The notes beneath the pieces were generated by a model that made no database searches, had not been told where the DNA came from, and saw only the letters and a program-made list of their open reading frames with translations. Shown one piece after another: positions 1 through 14,086 of a stretch of 64,000 nucleotides of DNA. The stretch comes from Theodoxus fluviatilis (Eukaryota > Mollusca > Gastropoda > Cycloneritida > Neritidae). The DNA lies in contig JAWQFJ010026760.1 of the NCBI GenBank assembly GCA_034096865.1, positions 2,501-66,500 on the forward strand, in the 5' to 3' direction. The position numbers and the translations under genes are program-made. How positions within the stretch are numbered: the first letter of the stretch is position 1; the number at the start of each line of letters is the position of its first letter.

Positions 1-79
1 CATCATGATTTATTAGCATCTTTTGATACAAACTCGATCTGGGTGTATACAATTTGTTATTGGATTTAATTTTGTATAC

Positions 80-280
80 TTAGATAACAGTATCAAAATG
101 GAACAGACCAGCATAATTTTCCTCAGCACCAACTATTAGATTATCATACAGCCTCTGCTGCCTAGATACCTCCCTCATCAGCTGGATTTGTGTGGTCATT
201 GGGCTTTCGGGGCCTGCTCCAGTAGCACTCGAACAGCCGGCCCCAAGCAGCACTTCTGTACCACCAGGAGGTGACATCAA
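80..280 (-). pseudogene. Myb/SANT-like Harbinger partner protein, C-terminal remnant
   Basis: A 66-codon open stretch reads Gly-Ala-rich and then a charged helix, with the segment IQLMREVSRQQRLYDNL. A second region of this window (9541-9715, minus strand) encodes a recognisable relative (IQLMKEVSLKHKLYATL), and both share the stretch TGAGP before it. A third, more decayed relative lies on the plus strand at 52187-52270. C-terminal helices of this kind follow a Myb/SANT-like DNA-binding domain in the second protein of PIF/Harbinger transposons; that assignment is from memory of the family. Just upstream on the minus strand the frame is closed by a stop, so this is a fragment or a last exon whose partner I cannot find. 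Confidence 0.45.
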
Positions 281-418
281 GCAGTTTAGGCCTTATGTGC
301 CTTCTCCAAATCCAGCAGTGCTTTGTATTTTCATTAGTACCGCGTTTAAAAACCGAAAGAAAAACAAAAAGCAAATAACACCAGATTGTTGCTTTTAAAA
401 AAGGATTATAATTTGACC

Positions 419-423
419 AAAAA
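419..423 (-). terminator. RNA polymerase III terminator of tRNA-Met
   Basis: A run of five T on the minus strand begins five bases after the tRNA 3' end, which is the standard pol III stop signal. Confidence 0.75.
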
Positions 424-428
424 CTACG

Positions 429-501
429 TGCCCCGTGTGAGGATCGAACTCACGACCTTCAGATTATGAGACTGACGCGCTACCTACTGCGCTAACGAGG
501 C
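429..501 (-). tRNA. tRNA-Met (CAT), elongator type
   Basis: The minus strand folds into a 73-nt cloverleaf. The seven-pair acceptor stem has one T-G wobble and a discriminator A. The D arm carries an A box reading TAGCGCAGTAGG. The anticodon CAT is at 466-468, flanked by T33 and A37. The T arm holds the B box GTTCGATCC. No intron is present and CCA is not encoded, as expected for a eukaryotic gene. The first pair is G1-C72, not A1-U72, which fits elongator rather than initiator tRNA-Met. Confidence 0.95.
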
Positions 502-907
502 CTCGATTTGGTGTCGAGAACAGTATCAAGTATATCAAATCTCATCTTTAGCTAACGCGATGTTGATGGTTTTAGTAAAGTTAAGCACATGCTTGCTGGG
601 CAGGGAGGGGCCTTCAGAACTCATGAGTACTGTCGTGGTAACAAGCCGCCGTTGTTACATCCTCGTTTGGAGTAGAAAACGCTGTATTTTTGGATACTAG
701 AAACCCATCCAAAGAAATTCTAAGCAGTGAAGTGCATTAATTTATAAAAGCTGTATGTTGAATGCATCAATAGGTCGTGTAAGCGCCTACATTTTACACA
801 TGAAAATGCGGGTTGATGTGGAAGCACTTGTTCGGGCGACAACCGAAAGGTCGTGGTTTCATTCCCCGCCTGTGGTCCAAATTTTGTTCCTGTCTGTCCA
901 ACGCAGA
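502..907. other. no recognisable feature
   Basis: About 400 bp between the tRNA and the LINE fragment. I see no conserved coding frame, RNA fold or repeat shared with the rest of the window. Confidence 0.5.
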
Positions 908-1770
908 TAGAATTAGAATAGAATTCTTCGGCTTGCTTAGGCGTCCAGGGCCTATCGCCGATTCTGGTAGTTCTCTGGCTGTATTTTTATTGTTCTTATG
1001 GATAAAGAAAAAATTAGAGAGAAAAAAAAGGCCTAATTGCTGTGCATCATTTGCTCCAGTGGTTCCTCCAGCTTGAACATATATCCTTGTAGATGCTTGT
1101 CCACTCTGTTCTTGAACGAGTTCAGGCTCGGTGCCTCAACTACGCTGTTCGGGAGGCTGTTCCACATGTTGATAACTCGCTGGGTGAAGAAATGTTGTCG
1201 TAAAGCCGTATTGCATCGGTTTTTCTTGAGCTTGTAGGCGTGACCTCTTGTGACACTATTGTCATCGCAGGAAAACAGATACTCTCCAATCTGGTACATG
1301 CCGTGCGTATACTTGTACACTTCTATTAGGTCACCTCTAGTTCTTCTGTAGCACAGACTAGGGAGCCTCATCTTGACAAGTCTTTGTTCATATGTGAGAT
1401 CCTTCAATCCCGGAATTATTTTTGTGGCCCTCCTCTGTACTCTCTCAACGAGTTTTTTGTCTCTTTCCAGATAGGGTGCCCATACTACATTTCCAAACTC
1501 TAGGTGCGGTCGTACTAGTGCTATGAACAGTAGCCTCATGGATTCACAGTCCAAGTGTTCGTATGATCGCCGGATGAGACCCAATAGTCTATTTGCTTTG
1601 TTAACCTGCGTTTCGACTCTGTATGTTGAACCCGATGCCATGAAACTGATACATTTTCTCGGCAGTTTTGTGATTTTAAAAAGGTTCAGATTAAATTGCT
1701 TTATTTTTGTAAAGTGTCGATCAACGTACGCCAGGATGTCGCGAGTTTGGTGGGGAAACCAACTGGACAA
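908..1770 (-). mobile_element. 5'-truncated CR1/L2-like LINE: end of reverse transcriptase plus 3' UTR
   Basis: The minus strand is open from 1770 to 1033 for 245 codons. From about residue 55 it carries the end of a non-LTR reverse transcriptase. Landmarks in order are VNKANRLLGLIRR, LVRPHLEFGNVVWAPY, VQRRATKIIPGLKDLTYE, RRTRGDLIEVYKYTHG and, near the end, FTQRVINMWNSLPNSVVEAPSL. The first 50 or so residues do not fit the family and are probably flanking DNA, which indicates 5' truncation. The following 3' UTR (about 926-1003) recurs at 7604-7683, and both copies end in a short ATTCT/ACTCT-type repeat typical of LINE tails. No endonuclease or catalytic YADD region is present, so it cannot act by itself. 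Confidence 0.85.
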
Positions 1771-1786
1771 GGATCGTAAGTTGTGA

Positions 1787-2213
1787 TGAGTGACATTGTC
1801 TCAATAGGAAAATTGCGCTAAGACCTTATAACGCAACACATTACCGTAATGATTACGATGGGGCGTTTAAAAGGCTTAATTCACGGCCTCTCAACTACTA
1901 AAATGCGAGCCGGTTAGGGGCCGCTATATTGCGGGATTTGTTTTGGTCAAACGTTCTTAAGGCCATTTTGATTCTTTTGTCCTAAATCGCCAAAAATAAC
2001 CAAAAAAGCTTTGTTACTTAAAAAAAAACTTAGAAATTTTTTCGGTAAAAAAAAAAATTACAAACATTTTTGTAGCCCATTTTGATTCTTTTGTCCCAAA
2101 ACGCCAAACAAAAATGTTATGGGTTTTTTGGCGTTTCAGGAGAGTGAAAATGGTAAGAATCTGCCGGTTCCGTTGCCGTAGTTTTTATTAATAACGGGTG
2201 AAGCTTTATATTC
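1787..2213. other. AT-rich non-coding DNA with a short direct duplication
   Basis: No gene is seen. A roughly 35-bp segment (CCATTTTGATTCTTTTGTCC followed by AAA and CGCCAAA) occurs at about 1962 and again at about 2078, separated by A-rich and T-rich sequence, so the stretch contains a local direct repeat. Confidence 0.5.
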
Positions 2214-2280
2214 TAACTCCATCCCACATTTGACTCTCAACGGGTGGTCCCTATGCCCTAACAGGCTGGGGCCCGACGCT
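2214..2280 (+). repeat. dispersed repeat B, copy 1
   Basis: This 67-bp block matches 8107-8171 with only a few substitutions and one small indel. It includes TTTGACTCTCAACGGGTGGT. It ends 20 bp before the HARBI1-like start codon. I do not recognise the family. Confidence 0.7.
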
Positions 2281-2300
2281 CGACCCCTGTCATTGTCAAA

Positions 2301-6790
<4,490 letters not shown>

Positions 6791-6965
6791 CTTGAACATG
6801 TAACAGAAAATAACATGTTGAACAAATGAGGCCTCAATAATTCATCAGTGTCATGTGGTAACAGCTCAAAAAGTGTGAACTAATGGGGTCTCAGATTCTT
6901 CAATGAAATTGCATCAGTAGATACATGGAGGCCATGAAGCCATATTTAATTAACTGAATAGCTTT

Positions 6966-7123
6966 CACATACACACTCACACACACACACACTCACACAC
7001 ACACACACACAAACACAAACACACACACAAACACACATACACACACACACACACACATATACACAAACACACACACTCACACACACACACACAAACACAA
7101 ACACACACACAAACACACACACA
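6966..7123. repeat. CA-rich minisatellite, left of the hAT-like element
   Basis: Imperfect CA repeats contain a recurring pattern of ACATATACACAAACAC, then ACTCACAC, then AAACACAAACAC. The same pattern continues on the other side of the element at 8865-9014, so the two were one tract before insertion. Confidence 0.85.
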
Positions 7124-7587
7124 CAGACCTGGGTACCCGTACGAATTTTGCGTATTAATACGCGAGAAAAAATGGAATACAAAAATTATGCATGCCTCTG
7201 AAAAAATATGCAGAAAAAATGCAGCTTTTGCGTATTCATAAATGTAAGATTTCGCGCGATACAAGTCCACGCCTGGCACGCGTGGCCTGTATCCAGAACA
7301 GCGATTTATCTTTTTAACACTCGATTTATCCCCTAGCCCCGGGTTATCTTGATCGGTGAGATAAGGTACGCTCATCAGAGGATCCTAAGTTGCGCTTTGC
7401 TATATATACTGGTTTCCAGCCAAGGGAGAGCGGAACAGACAGTTGGAATCGTCTGAGTTTACTTTAGAGGTAAATCGGGGTTAAAATTACACGCCGTTCT
7501 AGATACGGGCCCTGTTTCCGTTAAAGTTTGAGTGGCACACACAGTCTGCATCTGTGCGTCTGTGCGAGAACGCTCACGGTCACCATG

Positions 7588-7683
7588 AGTAGAGTAGAGT
7601 AGATTCTTCGGCTTGCTTAGGCGTCCAGGGCCTGTCGCTGATTCTCGTGGCTCTCTGGCTGTATTTTCATTATTCTTATGGAT
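7588..7683 (-). mobile_element. LINE 3'-tail fragment, same family as 908-1770
   Basis: It shares about 80 bp with 926-1003 and has the same terminal short repeat (ACTCT units on the minus strand). Only the 3' UTR is present, as in severely 5'-truncated LINE insertions. Confidence 0.7.
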
Positions 7684-7713
7684 ACTGGTCTTTTGACCAG
7701 GCAGTCTAGACCT

Positions 7714-7804
<91 letters not shown>

Positions 7805-7908
7805 TTCCCTCTATGTGTGTGTGTGTGTGTGTGTGTGCATGTTTGTGTGTGTGTGTGTGTGTATTTGTGTGTGTATGTGTGTGTGTATGTGTGTGTGTGT
7901 GTGTGTAT
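7714..7908. repeat. (CT)n-(GT)n compound microsatellite
   Basis: About 88 bp of CT, then about 95 bp of GT with TGTTTG and TATTTG interruptions, inside the hAT-like element. Confidence 0.95.
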
Positions 7909-8106
7909 TTCTTGTTTGTTTTATCCAACATGCACTGTACTGAAAATCATAGGCTTGATCACTTCAAGTTCCTGGAGGATATATGGTAAGCAAATTTTTT
8001 TGGAAGAGGTTCCGTAGCCGTGCGGTACGGCTACCGAAATTATTTTGTAGGTAGCCGTACGGCCTCGTACAGTTACCCAGCTGCGTGTTTGGATATATCA
8101 ATAACA

Positions 8107-8171
8107 TAACTCCATCCCACGTTTGACTCTCAACGGGTGGTCCCTACGCCCTAACTCCAGGGCCCAACGCT
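8107..8171 (+). repeat. dispersed repeat B, copy 2
   Basis: Near-copy of 2214-2280 in the same orientation. It starts 423 bp after the end of the LINE tail, whereas copy 1 lies about 1.2 kb after the equivalent LINE tail. Confidence 0.7.
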
Positions 8172-8864
8172 GATGTGACAAAAAGTAACACGTCCGGGTT
8201 TAGGTGAAACAATGCCTTCTGTGTCCTTACCTCATCCAGGTCGCGAGATGAATGCGGAGAGTGACTGCGGGTTCCACAGGCCTAGGGCCAGTGACCACCG
8301 CACTTTTCGCAGTGTGATTGCTCCACATTGTTCGTGTTTATTTATTCGGTTATCTGCAGCACGACGGCTGCCCTGTGCTCCCAGAACTCTTTGACAGAAC
8401 CCTTTCTAGCGTTCCTTTTGCCTTTCGACTGCTGCTCAAACTTTTGATTGTATGCGTTTCGGTAGCATCACCGTTTCTTCAGAGAAGATTAATTTGCGCA
8501 GTTGAATTGTGATTTTGATTGTTTAGCCGCTTGGATACGTTTGAATACTGTGTGTGTGATGCTCTAGTTGCGAACATAAACAGTGTAACAGTAACTACGG
8601 TGAAACTCCCCGGACAAGCAAAGTCAGTCAGGCGGGGTGGCGGGTGCGGCCTAGGCTGAGCGCTGTCGACCACCATAAGGCAGATCAAGTGTGTGTGTGC
8701 TCAAGGGGGAGTTAACTCTTCACTTGCATTGCCTCTTTGTATGCAAAACAAAAGCGGCATTTTTGAAATTGTCGGTCCGCGCAAAAAATACGCACAGTTT
8801 AAAAAAAATACGCATATCTGAACCAGTGAGTACGCAAAGGCAAAATTTGGGGTACCCAGGTCTG

Positions 8865-8928
8865 CGCACACACACACACACACATATACACAAACACACA
8901 CACTCACACACAAACACAAACACACACA

Positions 8929-8972
<44 letters not shown>

Positions 8973-9014
8973 CACAAACACACACACTCACACACAAACA
9001 CACACACACACACA
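8865..9014. repeat. CA-rich minisatellite, right of the hAT-like element
   Basis: Continuation of the 6966-7123 tract with the same CATATACACAAACAC and ACTCACAC variants. Confidence 0.85.
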
Positions 9015-9540
9015 CTGCTGGTACCAACCTCAAGTGGTGTGGTAATTTAAAACACAAATTGCAATACAAAAATCTTATCCTCCACCTTTTCCAATTGGAA
9101 TTAAAATTTTGAAACATTCATCATACATTGTATTGATGTCACTGTAATTGGTGATACTATCCATACTAGCAGTGCAATGGATGAACATAAATGACAGTTT
9201 GTGTCAAATACACAATAGCTTTTTTAATCAAATGATTTGTTGCAACTATTCTACTACAATGAATCAAATATTCACATCATTCGTAGAGCTATGTTGAGAA
9301 TTTCCAGGTCTAATTTTTCTGTGTTGTTTTTTTCTTTATTCATCTTTTTTTCCCCGTCAATTTCAAGGACAGTGCATTTTACTTTATTTGGCTCTGTAAA
9401 AATGTGACACGCCATTTGTCTGTTTTCACCTGACTCTGTGAATTAATTCATGCAACTGTCATGCAGGTTAGAGGGAGCTGAAGAGCTGGTGCCTGGTGCA
9501 GCCCTGCGTCCCCCCTGTGATGACGATGAATCAGCCTCTG

Positions 9541-11489
9541 AAATGACATAAAATCAGATGACATTTGTTCAAACGTTCAGTGAGAGTGGCATAAAGCTTG
9601 TGCTTCAAAGACACCTCTTTCATCAGCTGGATTGCTGCAGTGTTCATGCTTTTGGGTCCTGCTCCTGTATCACTACCACAGCAGTTTCCAAACATCACCA
9701 ATGTGCCTATAGGAGGTATTGTTTATTTCAACTTGTGTGATACAAGCTCATCAAAGCAGTATTGGTTGCATCCTTTTTCAAAGGGAGGGAGTTTCTGAAA
9801 CATTTTGTAACGTCTTTATCACCACATCTGATTGTCTATTTTTTCACACCCATACTTGGGAGCAGGCCAATCCTGGACCTGCTGACAAAGCCCCTTGTGC
9901 CAATTCCTCCAGGAGAACATGGCATGCCCATCTCCTTGGCATGCACTGCTCACAAACTTTGTAGTTGAGTGTTCATTTAGTTTTTTGTAATTTCCATAAA
10001 GACAATGCAATTTACTTAGATACAGTTTCACATAATTATACATGAAACACATTGGTTTCATTTGAAATGCGTTTGAAAGGAATATGTGCTATAACTGAAA
10101 TGACTTCAGTAATCACAGTTACAATGTCAACATAGCACATGCAAATATGTATTGCAATTTTTCCATTTAACAGTGTACTTATTCTTATTTTCCCCTCTCT
10201 TCCTGTCTCTTGTTGGACGTGATATTTGTAAAGTATACATTTTTTAAAGCCCTATCAGTTCTAGTACATAACTGATGATAGTGCTGTTTATTATTCTATT
10301 TATACAATTGATTTTGCTAGTGATAATGGGATCAGTGATGTTGAGATGGTGATGATTGTTTTTGACAGTGGTGCTGATCATAATGATGATGTCAATTTAA
10401 AATTAGTACACAAATGTGTGGCAAAGATGTTGCAGTAAGGATGAAGAATGTCATTTATATTTCAATAAATAATTTTTATTTGTTAGGTTGCTACACCGTG
10501 CATTGGTGCATTTATGTCGTTTTGGTTGTATAATTTTGTTTGTTTTTTCATTATATTTTATGCTTTTGATATGTTCTTTAACATGGAATAATAGAAATAG
10601 ATCAGAATAGCTAGTAGTTTTTTTGCTTAGATGTAAGGGTAAAAATTCTGTGGAAGTCTTCCATGGTGTCATTCAGCAACACATGAAAGGCTGAACCTGT
10701 AATGACAGTTATGTAAAACTGAATATTACTACTAGTAGTACAACTGCCAATGCTGTTGTCAATATAAGTTATTGATCCAGCTTACAGCATTTAGGTTATT
10801 ATACACATGGATGTTGTTTCGTTGTTTCTATCAGTTTTATTGTATGTGGCTTGACGATTGTTGTCATACTACTTACGTCATCCGATAGGACATCGTTGGT
10901 TTTCTCCTCAAATAATAAAACCCCCCACCTTTCAGTACCTGAGCCCTGACTTATTGTGTCGGTGACATGCCATAACACAACAGATATAAACACATCATCA
11001 CCTCTACTTTGCATCTGCTTGTTCCCTACACTGGGTTTAGTGGGTTGATAATTAATTTTATTCCTCATTTGGATAGAGCAGAATTTAGTATCAGATGTCA
11101 TCAATGCCTTCACCCATACTTGGGAGTGGCACTCGGCTGACTTGCATCTCTATTTGCTTTATTACTCAGACAAATGCAATGAAAAGACAAAATCCAATAC
11201 CTTTAACAACAAAGTATCATAAGTATCCCTCCACTTTGTTTTCACCTGCTCCGGTGAGCGTGGAGCAATGCCCAGCATAGTGCAGTGCTCTGCAATTTTC
11301 CCCCATATTATTTTGTGCATTTCTTCTCACCATAATGCTGGAATTTAATTTTAAAATAATGATTCTTTCCAAGCAAATTTCATCCAGCAGCATTTGCACT
11401 TCAGGGTCAGTAAAGGCTGGTGCTTGCTTAGGGTTAGACAAATGTGCATGCCCACTAAAGGGTTTCCCCGGAATTCCCATATAGTACAT
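9541..11489 (-). pseudogene. decayed Myb/SANT-like Harbinger accessory gene
   Basis: Scattered minus-strand pieces look like one gene broken by decay or lost introns. At 11489-11217 a 90-codon frame carries FTDPEVQMLLDEICLERIII, which resembles helix 1 of Myb/SANT-like domains found in Harbinger second proteins (family match from memory). About 11170-11096 reads MQVSRVPLPSMGEGIDDI and then stops; 9925-9845 reads a similar FVSRSRIGLLPSMG and stops. 9715-9541 carries the C-terminal helix IQLMKEVSLKHKLY shared with 80-280. The two similar middle pieces suggest overlapping remains of two copies. No continuous product can be built, so I call it a pseudogene. Between about 10060 and 10800 I see no feature. 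Confidence 0.45.
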
Positions 11490-11899
11490 ATAATTATACC
11501 TCTACATTCACAACTCAAACACAACTTACTGCCCATACATAGCAAGTAACGGCTGAAGTAGCTTCAAAAGCATTTACTTTAGAAGTGTGTCTTAATCATG
11601 AGGAATTTTCGTTCCTTCTCATGCATTCGGCCCCAGTAGCATAGCCAGGGGAGGCCCCAAGCAGCCAATCTGGTCCATCATTCTAACTTTCTCGTCTGGC
11701 AGTTGGGCCGATCCACATTGGTGCTGCACACCCACCCCCCATCCCCATCTCCGAGTTTTGGCACCCAGGCCTCGCAGGTCAGACCCTACATGCCGCTATG
11801 AAGCCTCTACATCCCACCTCAACCGATAGTCCAACAACCCCACTCTTTAGGACGACTCTAGTCCTCTTTGTTCAAATTATTTTGCCCTTTTCCACTCGT

Positions 11900-13580
11900 G
11901 TGCTCAGGCTATGTTGCTTTTTCATGGAACTCAACCAGGAAAATGGTCTTTCATTCCACCTAGTAGTTGATATGTCCGGGTGCTGCTCTGTCTAGAGGAC
12001 ACTGCAGACAACAGTTAATGTGCGTGTGTGTGTTTGGGCCATTTATTCAGATGTACTGTGATGTTTCACCCACCACCTGAACTCGGAGTCTGAATGGCCA
12101 GTCTTTCACCTTCTGGCTCTGATGAATGCAAAAGGGCATGTCTCGCCTCTCTGCAGCATTTGCTTGCCTCTTTAGATAGGACCTGGTTGTGGTGCCAAGT
12201 AAATTTTTAAGGGCTTTCAGAGCAACCTGCCTGTGCTTTTAAGGGTGCCTCTGATGCCTCCAGAATGCACTTGTTCTGGAGGGAGACAGGTGCCACCTCT
12301 CCAAGTTGACTGGTGTGGGAAGCAAGTCATAAGTTGACTGCATGATGAAGCTGACTCTGGTAGACTCCATATTCCAGTGGGTGCACCCGTCGAGGTTCTT
12401 CTGGGTTACATTTTCCCATGTGATCCACTGGCCCTGTTGACTGTGTCCCAGCCTTTGCAATCCCAAGTTACTCTTCTCCTTGCTCAACTTCCTCCACAAC
12501 CATTTCCCTCTTGCCCACTGTTGACTGGTTGGCAAACCTCCTGTTGCACTGGGTTTCCAGTCCTAACCTACAACTCTGCAACGTGCCATGTCCTTCAGTC
12601 AGAGGGGAGATTCTACATTCTCTACCTCTCACCTTGCATCCCATTTCCTTCCTGTCCTGACATGTGGGCAAGCCTCACAGATCACTTGGTCAGGCGAGTC
12701 TCGCAGCGTGAGGAAGAGTCTGGTTTTGTAGGCCTTGAACTCTTCCACCAGAGGAGAATGGGAGCTTGTCTTAAAACACTAGTGCTGTAACACGCCACAC
12801 TTGTCAGTGTCCTTGGTAGCCCAGCCACTTGTGCATGAAGGAGCTAATGGGCCTTCTATCTTCTCCATGCAGGTCGTTGCATTTTTGTAGACCAGTGGAG
12901 ATCAATGAATGTGCAGAAGCAGAGCTAACTGTTTGTGCCTGCCAGCCAGGCAGCATTTGTAAATAGCTTTGAGGCTGGATCATGCCCTCTGTTGGGTCCC
13001 TTTCTCCTGTGATGGTCAGCAAGAGGACAGGCATACCACTGGCCAAGAATTTGCACAAGCTCCTCTCAGATGCTTGGGATCCTCTTACTGGTGATGTAGG
13101 ACTTGGTACTGAATTTTCCTCTCTTCAATGCGAGGCTCTGGCTTGGGCTTGTACTTCATTCTGCCCATTCTATGGATATGAGCTGTTAAAACCTTTTCAG
13201 GGTCTTCTCTGCTGCTGCTTTTTTGGTTGCCATGAGCACGCTATCATCCACACATGCTCACAGCAGTGGCTCCATCTGTCTCTCCCAAAGCTAGTCCTCA
13301 ACTGCTTGGTCTCTTACTTCTCTGATCACCATATGCCTTGCCGTCACAAGCAGGAGCAATGAATTAGCCCACCCCACAGATTCCAACTTCGAGACTCTGC
13401 CAGTCTGTCAGGTACTTTGCAGTGGCAAAACTCATCCAGAAGGTGCTGTAGTGGTGTATGATGAAGTTTGTGACTGTCAGGGACCCATCATTCAAACACA
13501 CATACACATGCACACATTCACACACACACCCTTCTTCTCTATAAACTTCTGTGACAGGAAAGACTTTCAGCAGCACATGC
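11900..13580 (-). pseudogene. decayed LINE pol remnant
   Basis: Frames on the minus strand, broken by stops and shifts, match a widespread invertebrate LINE pol as I remember it. Near 13470-13370 the strand reads FWMSFATAKYLTDWQSLEVG, corresponding to the segment before the active-site strand. Near 12480-12280 it reads QQGQWITWENV and then ESTRVSFIMQSTYDLLPTP followed by NLERW, corresponding to the region after the thumb. About 12240-12060 gives further weakly conserved C-terminal sequence. The YMDD-type active site is not recognisable. Order and spacing agree with one insertion running minus strand. The 3' end near 11900 is approximate. Confidence 0.7.
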
Positions 13581-13594
13581 TAAGCACTGGATAG

Positions 13595-13830
13595 ATAAAA
13601 GGTAAAGGTAAAGGTGTGGTTTTTTTATAGCGACTTACACCCTTTGTCTGGGTCTCAAACTGCTTACACTTTACCCCCTGATCACTGGGCATCTTTATCA
13701 ATCCTCACTGGTACCTCACAACAAACATAGTGACAGACATTTAAGACGCACACAGTCAGGTACCAGCACCAACTCCGCTCCCTGGGGAGTATTCCAACTC
13801 GATGCTGGCGCTTGGCCGCATACAAGGGTT
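13595..13830 (+). repeat. dispersed repeat C, copy 1
   Basis: Contains GTCTGGGTCTCAAACTGCTT, ACCCCCTGATCACTGGGC, GGTACCAGCACCAACTC and CTCCCTGGGGAG in this order. Related blocks occur at about 15250-15640 and 23060-23480. The family looks like a short interspersed element; I cannot name it. Confidence 0.6.
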
Positions 13831-13982
13831 AATCGCACAACGTTTTTGCCAATATGGCAGAACTATGTCTTTATATCCCCATTGCCACTTCTAACTTTTC
13901 AGGTAGCCACACTATTTGATTCATCAATGCAAAACATTAAAAAAGAGCAGTACTATTTTCTATCACAGGCTGAATTGTTCCT

Positions 13983-13988
13983 TTTATT
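13983..13988 (-). promoter_or_regulatory. poly(A) signal AATAAA of PDCD7
   Basis: The hexamer lies on the minus strand 99 bp beyond the PDCD7 stop codon, the only canonical hexamer seen close to it. Confidence 0.6.
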
Positions 13989-14086
13989 GAGTGTTGTATC
14001 ACTAATTCATGACAAAAAGTTCACAAGAACAAGGATAAATTCTTCCTTCTTTACTAAAGAGGTTGTAAAAATGGGCACAAATCAAA

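Larger units (their letters stand above)
7124..8864. mobile_element. 1.7-kb non-coding DNA transposon with hAT-like inverted ends
   Basis: The left end reads CAGACCTGGGTACCC and the right end is its exact reverse complement (15 bp). Inside both ends lie further related motifs (AATTTTGCGTA and similar). The CAG...CTG ends, and 8-bp flanks CACACACA and CGCACACA that differ at one position, fit a hAT-type element with 8-bp target duplication. The flank is simple repeat, so the duplication is weak evidence. No transposase frame is seen inside. The element contains a LINE 3' tail (7588-7683), a CT/GT microsatellite (7714-7908) and repeat B (8107-8171), so it is a composite or has taken insertions. 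Confidence 0.65.

Noticed and set aside
9464..9552. Possible extra HARBI1 exon (LEGAEELVPGAAL) after an acceptor at 9466
   Set aside because: Joining it to the donor at 6770 gives an immediate stop in frame, and the sequence has no family match; the stop at 6790 is simpler.
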